From Hydrogenophaga sp. (GTDB taxonomy: Bacteria; Pseudomonadota; Gammaproteobacteria; Burkholderiales; Burkholderiaceae_C): a DNA stretch of 64,000 nt. The position numbers were made by a program, and so were the translations under genes. The notes beneath the pieces are model-generated. The model saw only the letters and a program-made list of their open reading frames with translations, did not search any database and was not told where the DNA came from. The stretch is taken from contig NZ_JAILWB010000011.1 of the NCBI RefSeq assembly GCF_025699295.1, positions 62,001 to 126,000 of the forward strand, given 5' to 3'. This document shows positions 42,916-49,667 of the stretch, one piece after another. Within the stretch, counting starts at the first letter, position 1. Every line of letters starts with the position of its first letter.

Positions 42916-42953
42916 GACGATGGCGGTTCGGGCAACAACGCGAGGAGACGGCC

Positions 42954-43340
42954 ATGGCCATACGGGTGGTGCGACTGGGCAGCGACAGGGCGGAGGGCGA
43001 AGGCCTGCGCATCGGCACGGTGCGGCGCCCGCCGCGCGGTGTGCCCAAGGCGCAGTTCGCGTCAGGCAACTGGTACGACGTGTGGTACCCCAACCTCGCC
43101 CCCAGTGTGGACACGATGAAACTCGGACAGGAAGCGCAGACGCCCGCGCAGTGGCAAGGCTTCACGCGCAAGTACCGCACCGAGATGGCCACGCCCGAGA
43201 ACAGCCGCAGCATCGAACTGCTCGCCGCGCTCTCGCACCAGACCGATTTCTCCGTCGGCTGCTATTGCGAGGACGAGGCACGCTGCCACCGATCGGTGCT
43301 GCGCGAACTGCTGCTGGAACACGGGGCCCGGCTGGCCTGA
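42954..43340 (+). CDS. DUF488 family protein
   Basis: 128 residues. DUF488 marks: RIGTVRRPPRGVPK, YDVWYPNLAPS, WQGFTRKYRTEM and the Cys-rich end VGCYCEDEARCHRSVL, whose CYCxxxxxCHR is highly conserved. Biochemical function of the family is not established. GAGGAGA precedes ATG 42954. It ends two bases before the convergent PIN toxin gene. Confidence 0.9.
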   Translation: MAIRVVRLGSDRAEGEGLRIGTVRRPPRGVPKAQFASGNWYDVWYPNLAPSVDTMKLGQEAQTPAQWQGFTRKYRTEMATPENSRSIELLAALSHQTDFSVGCYCEDEARCHRSVLRELLLEHGARLA

Positions 43341-43342
43341 GC

Positions 43343-43750
43343 TCACTGGCCGTGGGCCGCCCAGAATTGCGTCGGCGTCACCACCGGATAGCGCGGCGCA
43401 AGCGCCAGCAAAGCCTTGTCGCCGGTGATCAGCGCGTCGGCTTTCGCGCTTCGCAGCGTGCCCAGGACCGGTTGATCGAAAGCATCGGTCAGCGCGGGCT
43501 CGACGGTCGCGTCGGGTTCGACCAGTTCTGCCTCAAACGCCAGGCAGTCCACCAGGTCGGCGATCTCGGTATCGCTCAGGCCGTGGCGTGCTCGCAGGCG
43601 AGGCAGCACGCGCCGCAGTTCGTCGAGGATGAAATGGCTCAGCACCACCTCGAGTGCGCCATGGCGCCAGGCCGAGTCGATCTTGCCCGGCACGCTGCCC
43701 GGGTAAGCCAGGCCGGACAGCAGCACGTTGGTGTCCAGAACCACCCGCAC
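43343..43750 (-). CDS. PIN-domain toxin of a Phd-PIN toxin-antitoxin pair
   Basis: 135 residues from GTG 43750. First strand VVLDTNVLLSGLAYPG carries the catalytic Asp; further acidic positions are in ILDELRRVLPR and SAKADALITGD. Putative toxin-antitoxin component, COG1569-like ribonuclease. It lies two bases after the Phd/YefM antitoxin stop and should be co-translated with it. Confidence 0.9.
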   Translation of the reverse strand: MRVVLDTNVLLSGLAYPGSVPGKIDSAWRHGALEVVLSHFILDELRRVLPRLRARHGLSDTEIADLVDCLAFEAELVEPDATVEPALTDAFDQPVLGTLRSAKADALITGDKALLALAPRYPVVTPTQFWAAHGQ

Positions 43751-43752
43751 GT

Positions 43753-44028
43753 TCAGCGCTTCGTTCGGCGGGTGGCTTTGACGGCCGCATCGATTTCGGC
43801 CATGCCCTCATCAGGAGGAACGTCTTCAAACCCCTGTGCCAGGCGCTGGCTGAGTGCATCGAAGCGGCCCTGCATGCGCCGGATGCGCGCGAACAGGCGT
43901 GCGTCCACCAGCGCGGCGATGGGCTTGCCATCCTTGTTGATGACGATGCTGTCGCTGCGGTAGTGCACCTGGTTGAGCATGTCGCCCAGGTTCTGGCGGA
44001 AGGTCACGGCACTGGTTTCGGTGATCAT
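43753..44028 (-). CDS. Phd/YefM family antitoxin
   Basis: 91 residues. The N-terminal Phd DNA-binding fold (ITETSAVTFRQNLGDMLNQVHY, SIVINKDGKPIAALVDA) is followed by a charged, probably disordered toxin-binding tail (DEGMAEIDAAVKATRRTKR). GAGGAG stands before the ATG. A perfect 31-bp palindrome lies 20 bp upstream, as expected for an autoregulated toxin-antitoxin operon. Confidence 0.92.
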   Translation of the reverse strand: MITETSAVTFRQNLGDMLNQVHYRSDSIVINKDGKPIAALVDARLFARIRRMQGRFDALSQRLAQGFEDVPPDEGMAEIDAAVKATRRTKR

Positions 44029-44047
44029 GGCGAACTCCTCAAGAGAG

Positions 44048-44078
44048 GATCATTATGACCATATTGGTCATAATGATC
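44048..44078. promoter_or_regulatory. 31-bp perfect palindrome, antitoxin operator
   Basis: Arms GATCATTATGACCA and its exact complement TGGTCATAATGATC flank TAT. It sits just upstream of the Phd antitoxin start and contains the AT-rich promoter elements. The length suggests side-by-side binding of two Phd dimers. Confidence 0.85.
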
Positions 44079-44093
44079 AAATACTGAGCCACT

Positions 44094-45713
44094 TCAAGCC
44101 AGCCCGAACCGCTCCGCGCTCGCCCGTTCCCAGTACAGCGTGAACACCGCGTGCTGCGCGGCCAGGTCGGTGAGCAGGGCGCCCGGTGGCGTGCTGGGCA
44201 GCAGGTTGGCGAGCAGGCGCACTTCGTTCTCGCTCACGCGGCGCACCAGGTGGTGCGAGGTGATCTGGCGCGGGTGCTGCAGGCCGGCGGCCTGCACCAG
44301 TTCCTGCAGGGCCTTGAGCGTTTGCTGGTGGAAGTTGAACACGCGCTCGGCCTTGTCCGGCACCACCAGCGCCTGCTGGCGCACCGGGTCCTGCGTGGTC
44401 ACGCCGGTGGGGCACTGGCCGGTGTGGCAGCTCTGCGCCTGGATGCAGCCCAGCGCGAACATGAAGCCGCGCGCGCTGTTGCACCAGTCCGCACCGATGG
44501 CCATGGCGCGCACGATGTCGAAGGCGCTCACCACCTTGCCCGCGCAGCCGATCCTGATGTGTTCGCGCAGGTTCACGCCCACCAGCGTGTTGTGCACCAG
44601 GCGCAGGCCTTCCTGCAGCGGCGCGCCCACGTGGTCGGTGAATTCCAGCGGTGCCGCGCCGGTGCCACCTTCGGCGCCGTCGACCACGATGAAGTCGGGG
44701 CGCACACCGGTCTCCAGCATCGCCTTGACGATGGCGAACCACTCCCAGGGGTGGCCGATGCAGAGCTTGAAGCCCACCGGCTTGCCACCCGAAAGTTCGC
44801 GCAGCTGGGCGATGAAGTGCATCAGCTCGATGGGCGTGTCAAACGCGCTGTGCGACGAGGGCGACACGCAGTCGATGCCCACCGGCACGCCGCGCGCGGC
44901 GGCGATCTCGGGCGTCACCTTCGGCCCGGGCAGCACGCCACCGTGGCCCGGCTTGGCGCCCTGGCTGAGCTTGATCTCGATCATCTTCACCTGCGGGTCC
45001 CGCGCATTCGCCTGGAAGCGCTCGGGGCTGAAGCGGCCGGTTTCGTCGCGGCACCCGAAGTAGCCCGAGCCGATCTCCCAGATCAGGTCGCCGCCGTGCA
45101 GCCGGTGCCAGTCGGAAATGGAGCCCTCGCCCGTGTCGTGCGCGAAGCCGCCGCGCTTCGCCCCGGCGTTGAGCGCCTGGACGGCGTTGGCCGAGAGCGC
45201 GCCGAAGCTCATGGCCGAGATGTTGAAGACGCTGGCGTCATAGGGCTGGGTGCAGGCGTCACCGCCGATGAGCACGCGAAAGTCGTGCGTGGCCAGCACA
45301 CTGGGCTGCATCGAGTGGTTGAGCCACTCGTGGCCGTCGGCATTCATGTTCACCTGCGAACCGAAGGGACGCTTGTCGGTCTCGCCCTTGGCGCGCGCGT
45401 AGGCCAGGCTGCGCTGGCTGCGCGAGAACGGCGTGGCCTCGGTGTCGCTCTCCAGAAAGTACTGCCGGATCTCGGGCCGGATCTTCTCCAGCATGAAGCG
45501 CAGGTGGCCGATCACCGGGTAGTTGCGCAGCACCGAGCTCTTGGTCTGGCGCACATCCCACAGGCCCAGCAGCGAGAGGCCCGCGAACAGCAGGAACATG
45601 AACCCGGCTTCCCCAACGATCACCCAGGTGAACAGGCTCAGCAGCGCGCCCAGCACGCACAGCGCGAACACCGTGTAGCGCACGGGGTAGAGGGCGTTGA
45701 GGCGTTCGAGCAT
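44094..45713 (-). CDS. FMN-binding glutamate synthase-family protein (GltB-like central domain, membrane-anchored)
   Basis: 539 residues. Two N-terminal hydrophobic segments (about 12-32, 33-52) precede the GltB/FMN barrel (FNISAMSFGALSANAVQAL, GEGSISDWH, KLSQGAKPGHGGVLPG, DGAEGGTGAAPLEF). The cysteine cluster is CIQAQSCHTGQCPTGV, the iron-sulfur ligands. There is no glutaminase or GXGXG domain, so it is not a full glutamate synthase. These stand-alone flavoproteins have no firm function. ATG 45713 avoids an implausible extension. Confidence 0.9.
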   Translation of the reverse strand: MLERLNALYPVRYTVFALCVLGALLSLFTWVIVGEAGFMFLLFAGLSLLGLWDVRQTKSSVLRNYPVIGHLRFMLEKIRPEIRQYFLESDTEATPFSRSQRSLAYARAKGETDKRPFGSQVNMNADGHEWLNHSMQPSVLATHDFRVLIGGDACTQPYDASVFNISAMSFGALSANAVQALNAGAKRGGFAHDTGEGSISDWHRLHGGDLIWEIGSGYFGCRDETGRFSPERFQANARDPQVKMIEIKLSQGAKPGHGGVLPGPKVTPEIAAARGVPVGIDCVSPSSHSAFDTPIELMHFIAQLRELSGGKPVGFKLCIGHPWEWFAIVKAMLETGVRPDFIVVDGAEGGTGAAPLEFTDHVGAPLQEGLRLVHNTLVGVNLREHIRIGCAGKVVSAFDIVRAMAIGADWCNSARGFMFALGCIQAQSCHTGQCPTGVTTQDPVRQQALVVPDKAERVFNFHQQTLKALQELVQAAGLQHPRQITSHHLVRRVSENEVRLLANLLPSTPPGALLTDLAAQHAVFTLYWERASAERFGLA

Positions 45714-45780
45714 GCGGGCTTTCTGAAGGGGTGGCGGGAATACACTGCGGGGCATCATAGAACCCGGGCCCCACTGGCAC

Positions 45781-46599
45781 ATGACACCCACCGACAACCC
45801 CTCCGACACCCCTGCCGCCGCTGGCGCGCTGGACCACGAAGACTACGACGCGCTCGACACCATCCTGGACGACCTGCGCACCCGCGGCGAAGACGTGCCG
45901 CAATGGGAATTCTGCGAAGGCGCGATGGCCGCGCTGCTGTGCACGCGCCGCCCCATCGAGCCCGCCGAATGGCTGCCCGTGCTGCTGGGCACCGGCCCGC
46001 TGCCCACCGCGCCGCAGGACGACGGCACGCACTTCGCCAACACCGCGCAGTACGAGCGCTTCATGGCCCTGTGGGCACGCCGCCAGGCCGAGGTGACCGC
46101 CTCTCTGGCCGCTGCGGTGGACACGCTGGAAGACGAACGCAGCTACCACCCCGAACTGATGGATGTGCGCGGCGCCGTGGCCGCGCTGCCCGAGGCCGAG
46201 CGCGCCGACTTCAAGGACCAGGAACTGCCCGCCTACGCCCAGGTGTGGGCGCTGGGCTTCATGTTCGTGGTGGAGAACTGGGGCGAGGACTGGGAGCCCC
46301 CACGCGACAAGGAAACCGCAGCCTGGATCGACGAGGCGCTGGACCACGTGGTCACCCTGACCGAGGACGACACCGGCGCGCCCACCGTGAACATGCACGC
46401 CGAAGACGGCCCACCCAGCGTGAGCGACGACCGCCTCAACGCCTTCGGCGCCGCGATCTGGGCGGTCTACGACCTGCACCAGATCGGCAAGAGCCTGGGC
46501 CCGCGCGTGGAACCGGTGCGCAAGGGCGCCACGCCCGGGCGGAACGATCCTTGCCCTTGCGGGAGCGGGAAGAAGTACAAGAAGTGCCATGGGGCGTGA
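45781..46599 (+). CDS. UPF0149 (YgfB/YecA) family protein with SEC-C zinc motif
   Basis: 272 residues. An acidic all-helical YecA-like domain ([38 protein letters not shown]) spans most of the chain. The last 22 residues are a SEC-C motif ([18 protein letters not shown]), a zinc-binding module like the SecA tail. Cellular role unknown. Its stop codon (46597-46599) is the exact point where the integrase remnant on the other strand breaks off. Confidence 0.9.
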   Translation: MTPTDNPSDTPAAAGALDHEDYDALDTILDDLRTRGEDVPQWEFCEGAMAALLCTRRPIEPAEWLPVLLGTGPLPTAPQDDGTHFANTAQYERFMALWARRQAEVTASLAAAVDTLEDERSYHPELMDVRGAVAALPEAERADFKDQELPAYAQVWALGFMFVVENWGEDWEPPRDKETAAWIDEALDHVVTLTEDDTGAPTVNMHAEDGPPSVSDDRLNAFGAAIWAVYDLHQIGKSLGPRVEPVRKGATPGRNDPCPCGSGKKYKKCHGA

Positions 46600-46600
46600 T

Positions 46601-46888
46601 GGGTAGCCCCATATTCAGTACCTGCCGATACAGAAGGAGCAGCGCGTTCAGTGCCTGCCGGTGCGTGGTGGGCGCCACCCGCTTCTCGGTTGCAAGCATG
46701 CTGAGAAAATCTTCCACCTCGGCCTGCCCCATCTCGCGCGGATACCGGAAGCCGCCGCCACTGCGGGCCTTCCACAATACAAACGCTTTGGCCCAATAGA
46801 CGTACACCTTTGCGGTCTGTAGGCTGTAGTGCAGGTAGCGAACCCGTTCACGCACCTGATCCAGCAGCTTGACGGACCGGGGAGGGAC
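46601..46888 (-). pseudogene. intI integron integrase, N-terminal fragment
   Basis: The frame reads PPRSVKLLDQVRERVRYLHY, then SLQTAKVYVYWAKAFVLW, MGQAEVEDFLSMLATEKRV, and THRQALNALLLLYRQVLNMGLP. This aligns residue by residue with the N-terminal SAM-like domain of IntI-type tyrosine recombinases (IntI1 has [21 protein letters not shown]). An in-frame TGA lies at 46889-46891 just before it. The match stops at 46601, two bases from the SEC-C stop. The catalytic RHRY-containing domain is missing. Both ends are therefore damaged. Confidence 0.88.
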
Positions 46889-46927
46889 TCAGTCGGGTTT
46901 GTCGGATCTGCTTAGCGAAACACGATC

Positions 46928-47152
46928 ATGGGAAAGAACGTAGTCATCGCAGTGCTGCTCTTGGCTGTTGTCTGGCTGGCAGCGACAGTCGCTCGCCTGG
47001 AGAATTTCCACTACGCGAGTGCAGTCGGTATGTGCGGTGAGTTCAACACACAGGACCCAATTCAAAACGCCAAGCGTCATAGCTGCTTGCATACCATCGA
47101 AACAAGGAGCAGTCCTCTTTGGCACCTGCTCTATGCCCTGCGCGGAGAGTAA
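46928..47152 (+). CDS. Cassette gene 1: small membrane-anchored hypothetical protein
   Basis: 74 residues. One N-terminal hydrophobic helix (VVIAVLLLAVVWLAATVA, residues 5-22) precedes a short polar domain with two Cys (CGEF, SCLHTI). No family recognised. It lies 39 bp from the intI remnant on the opposite strand and is followed 47 bp later by an attC, the layout of a single-gene integron cassette. Codon choice is more AT-tolerant than in neighbouring chromosomal genes. Confidence 0.65.
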   Translation: MGKNVVIAVLLLAVVWLAATVARLENFHYASAVGMCGEFNTQDPIQNAKRHSCLHTIETRSSPLWHLLYALRGE

Positions 47153-47199
47153 ACACAAGCAGGGCCACATGCGCACGGAATCGTTCACCATTAACCAGC

Positions 47200-47314
47200 G
47201 CCTAACTGGGCGGTCAAGCGGACGCCAACACAGGCCATGCCTTCGGCATTCTCATGGCCTGTGTTGGTGCCCTACGCACCTTCGGTGCTCCGGCGCCGCT
47301 TACTTTGGGTAGGC
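47200..47314 (+). repeat. attC recombination site of cassette 1
   Basis: R'' GCCTAAC (47200-47206). L'' GTCAAGCGG (47213-47221) pairs with L' CCGCTTAC (47296-47303), leaving one unpaired base as attC sites do. The central stem is perfect: CCAACACAGGCCATG (47225-47239) with CATGGCCTGTGTTGG (47253-47267). R' reads GGTAGGC (47308-47314), one base from the expected GTTAGGC, so recombination may be impaired. Total about 115 bp, within the normal attC size range. Confidence 0.85.
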
Positions 47315-47329
47315 CTCACGAAAGACGTC

Positions 47330-47782
47330 ATGCGCACCGCAACCATAATTGCCACGCTGTTTTGCCTGAGCGCTTCTTCTGCTGGTGCTACCGAGCAGTC
47401 CTCTAAAGAGCTGGCCTCTTTGGGCCTGACCACATGGTCTGCATTCGAGTGCACAAGCTGGGCGAGTGTGATGAAGGACGAGAAGCAGACTGAACGCCTC
47501 TTTGAGCTCGGGCTGTCCAGCGGTCGTCAATTCATTGAGTCGGTTCGTGCCGGCAAAGTCACGAGGGAAGACATATCCGCCGAGGTTCCCATTGGCCTGG
47601 TCATGCTTCTGCAGGGCCCATCCACGGACTTCATTCTCGGCCGCATCTTCGAGAGTGTGCAAGAGTACGCGCTTAAGGAAGTGGTGAAGTCCAAGGATGG
47701 AGTCAATGAAAAGCCAGTACAGGCCGTCATTGCGAGTAACATGTTTCGCGCCGCGAACTGCTCACTGCTGCGAGGTCGCTGA
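47330..47782 (+). CDS. Cassette gene 2: secreted hypothetical protein
   Basis: 150 residues from ATG 47330, 15 bp after the attC, as usual for cassettes. The signal peptide MRTATIIATLFCLSASSAGA is followed by a mixed alpha/beta body with two Cys (FECTSWASV, AANCSLLRG). No family recognised. An upstream in-frame start inside the attC would disrupt the signal peptide. It is followed 15 bp after its stop by a GCCTAAC box. Confidence 0.65.
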   Translation: MRTATIIATLFCLSASSAGATEQSSKELASLGLTTWSAFECTSWASVMKDEKQTERLFELGLSSGRQFIESVRAGKVTREDISAEVPIGLVMLLQGPSTDFILGRIFESVQEYALKEVVKSKDGVNEKPVQAVIASNMFRAANCSLLRGR

Positions 47783-47797
47783 GCGGAGCAACGCGAG

Positions 47798-47804
47798 GCC
47801 TAAC
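47798..47804 (+). repeat. Residual attC R'' box after cassette 2
   Basis: GCCTAAC, identical to the R'' of the 47.2-kb attC and 15 bp after the stop of cassette gene 2. The expected L'' and the rest of an attC do not follow, so the site is truncated here and chromosomal sequence resumes. Confidence 0.55.
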
Positions 47805-47952
47805 CCCTCGTATACGGACCCTCCCTCAACAGCAAGGGACTGACCGATTGGGGTTCACCGGGTAGAGCGCCTGCAGTGGTATATCCGGCATCTGGAGTGG
47901 GATCGTCAATGTCCCGTGCCTCTCCCGGTCCCTCAGTTCATCCGTTGACAGC

Positions 47953-48465
47953 ATGACCCCAATCCATGTGCGCACCGCGACCGCAGAAGACATCGAGCGC
48001 CTCCCTGCCATCGAGCAAAGCGCCGCCGCACGATTCCCTTCGAACGACCTGCCCACCCACTGCGCTCAGACCACCCCGGTTGAGGAACTCCGCCAGGGGC
48101 TTGCGGCGAAGACGCTGTGGGTCGCGGAGGAGGGCACAACTGCGCAGGTGATCGGCTTCATGCTGTGCCGTGTGGAGGGGAGCAGCCTCCACATTGCGGA
48201 GATGGACGTGTTGCCGGACCGCGCAGGTCGCGGTGTCGGGAGCCAGCTTCTCGAGGCGGCGTTTGCGGCGGCCATCAGGATGGGGCTTCGCTCGGTGACG
48301 CTGACCACGTTCGAACACCTGGCCTGGAACGCTCCCTTCTACGCGCGGCGCGGCTTTCAGCCGGTGGCCCATCTGTCCGACTTTCCCCACCTCGGCGTGG
48401 CGCTCCAGGCGGAAGCGGCGATGGGTCTGCAGCGGCGGGTGGCCATGGTCTGGCATCCGGTCTGA
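47953..48465 (+). CDS. GNAT family N-acetyltransferase
   Basis: 170 residues. The acetyl-CoA site is in AEMDVLPDRAGRGVGSQLLEAA (the Q/RxxGxG/A motif as RAGRGVGS), followed by AWNAPFYARRGFQPV, the usual C-terminal GNAT strand. It would acetylate an amine on a small molecule or protein; substrate unknown. Some 150 bp before it, beyond the integron edge, no gene is supported. It is transcribed toward a TetR gene. Confidence 0.9.
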   Translation: MTPIHVRTATAEDIERLPAIEQSAAARFPSNDLPTHCAQTTPVEELRQGLAAKTLWVAEEGTTAQVIGFMLCRVEGSSLHIAEMDVLPDRAGRGVGSQLLEAAFAAAIRMGLRSVTLTTFEHLAWNAPFYARRGFQPVAHLSDFPHLGVALQAEAAMGLQRRVAMVWHPV

Positions 48466-48494
48466 GCTTTTTGCTCGAAGGCTGATTGACGGCT

Positions 48495-48506
48495 GAACAT
48501 TCATTC
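48495..48506. promoter_or_regulatory. TetR operator half, upstream of tetR
   Basis: GAACATTCATTC, 19 bp before the tetR start, is the exact complement of GAATGAATGTTC at 49135-49146 upstream of the molybdoenzyme genes. A motif shared by both promoters points to one regulator. Confidence 0.65.
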
Positions 48507-48524
48507 GCTTAAGATCGCGCCCTC

Positions 48525-49097
48525 ATGAAGCCCAAGGACGACGACAAGCTGCAGGCGATTGCCCGCGCCACGCTGGCGCTGGTGGAGCGCGTCGGCCTGA
48601 GCGGGTTGACCATGGCCGGCATCGCGCGCGAGGCGGGCCTGGCCACCGGCACGCTGTACGTCTACCACCGCTCCAAGGAAGACCTGCTCAACGCGCTGTA
48701 CGAGCAGGTCAAGGGCGCGCTGGTGGCGCTGATCGACACCGGCATCGACCCCGCGACGCCGTTTCGCACCCGCTTCCAGCGGAACTGGACGCGGCTGTTG
48801 CGCCACCGCCTGGCGCACGGCCCGGAGGCGGTGTTCATGGACCAGTACTACAACTCGCCCTGGTTCAGCGAGGCGTCGCGCCAGTTTTCGGCGCGCTTTG
48901 CCGCTGGCTGCCTGGGCTTTTTCGACGAGGCGCGGGCGCAGCAGATCGTGAAGGACGTGCCGACCATGCTGCTGGCCGCGAGTTTCTTCGGCTCGGTGCG
49001 CGACACCGCCAGCCTGCTGCGCAGTGGCGACCTGCCCGACACCGAGGCAGCGCTGGCGCAGGCTTTCGGGATGTGCTGGGATGGGATCAAGGCCTGA
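48525..49097 (+). CDS. TetR/AcrR family transcriptional regulator
   Basis: 190 residues. HTH at about 8-55 (VGLSGLTMAGIAREAGLATGTLYVYHRSKEDLL), then a helical effector domain. Sites with the same sequence lie before this gene and before iorA, so it probably controls itself and the downstream isoquinoline-oxidoreductase-type genes. Inducer unknown. Confidence 0.92.
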   Translation: MKPKDDDKLQAIARATLALVERVGLSGLTMAGIAREAGLATGTLYVYHRSKEDLLNALYEQVKGALVALIDTGIDPATPFRTRFQRNWTRLLRHRLAHGPEAVFMDQYYNSPWFSEASRQFSARFAAGCLGFFDEARAQQIVKDVPTMLLAASFFGSVRDTASLLRSGDLPDTEAALAQAFGMCWDGIKA

Positions 49098-49133
49098 AGG
49101 CATGTCCCTCCGCGCACCGCTTACCTTTCCAAT

Positions 49134-49150
49134 TGAATGAATGTTCATTC
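49134..49150. promoter_or_regulatory. TetR operator upstream of iorA
   Basis: TGAATGAATGTTCATTC contains the palindrome ATGAA-TG-TTCAT and lies about 45 bp before the iorA start. It is matched in reverse orientation at 48495-48506. Confidence 0.65.
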
Positions 49151-49194
49151 GCCCAACAGCCCCGTTTCCCCACCCACCACAGGAGAAAACACCC

Positions 49195-49656
49195 ATGCCG
49201 ACCACGCTCAACATCAACGGCAAGGACGTGCGCGTCGATGCCGACGATTCCACCCCCATCCTCTGGGCCCTGCGCGACACGCTGGGCATGACGGGCACCA
49301 AGTTCGGCTGCGGCGTGGCCCTGTGCGGCGCCTGCACCGTGCACATGAACGGCGCGGCCATCCGTTCCTGCGTCACGCCGATCTCGGCCGCGGCCGGCCA
49401 GAAGATCACCACCATCGAAGCGCTGGAAACCGACCGCGTCGGCAAGGCGGTGCACCAGGCCTGGGTCCGGGCCGACGTGGCGCAGTGCGGCTACTGCCAG
49501 AGCGGCCAGATCATGAGCGCGACCGCGCTGCTCAAGGCCAACAACAAGCCGAGTGACGAAGACATCGACGCCGCCATGGCCGGCAACATCTGCCGCTGCG
49601 GCACTTACGCGCGCGTGCGCATCGCCATCAAGGACGCGGCCCGCACGCTGGCCTGA
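49195..49656 (+). CDS. iorA: (2Fe-2S)-binding subunit of an isoquinoline 1-oxidoreductase-type molybdenum hydroxylase
   Basis: 153 residues from ATG 49195 after AGGAGAA. The plant-type cluster is in [18 protein letters not shown] with a further Cys in RSCVTPI. The second cluster is in [12 protein letters not shown] and [12 protein letters not shown]. It passes electrons from the molybdopterin subunit. It is 11 bp from iorB. The partner cytochrome or XdhC-type maturation gene usually found nearby is not seen. Confidence 0.93.
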   Translation: MPTTLNINGKDVRVDADDSTPILWALRDTLGMTGTKFGCGVALCGACTVHMNGAAIRSCVTPISAAAGQKITTIEALETDRVGKAVHQAWVRADVAQCGYCQSGQIMSATALLKANNKPSDEDIDAAMAGNICRCGTYARVRIAIKDAARTLA

Positions 49657-49667
49657 AGGAGAACACC

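Larger units (their letters stand above)
46601..47804. mobile_element. Fossil integron: truncated intI, two cassette genes, one attC and one residual attC box
   Basis: The order is that of an integron: integrase on the minus strand, then diverging cassettes on the plus strand each closed by an attC-type sequence. The integrase keeps only 96 codons and lacks the whole catalytic domain. The island sits between the SEC-C and GNAT genes and its base composition is visibly less GC-rich than its surroundings. It should be inert for recombination on its own. No intact attI core was identified between intI and the first cassette. Confidence 0.8.

Noticed and set aside
46601..46888. Treating the IntI fragment as a functional small recombinase or phage integrase
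   Set aside because: Only the N-terminal DNA-binding domain is present; the catalytic Arg/His/Tyr region is missing and the frame is closed upstream by a stop.
47237..47329. Upstream start of cassette gene 2 inside the attC
   Set aside because: It would place 31 residues encoded by attC stems before a clean signal peptide; ATG 47330 fits cassette layout and secretion.
47826..48056. Small minus-strand frame overlapping the start of the GNAT gene
   Set aside because: Half of it is antisense to the GNAT gene, no family is recognised and no ribosome site is seen; noted only as possible scrap sequence.
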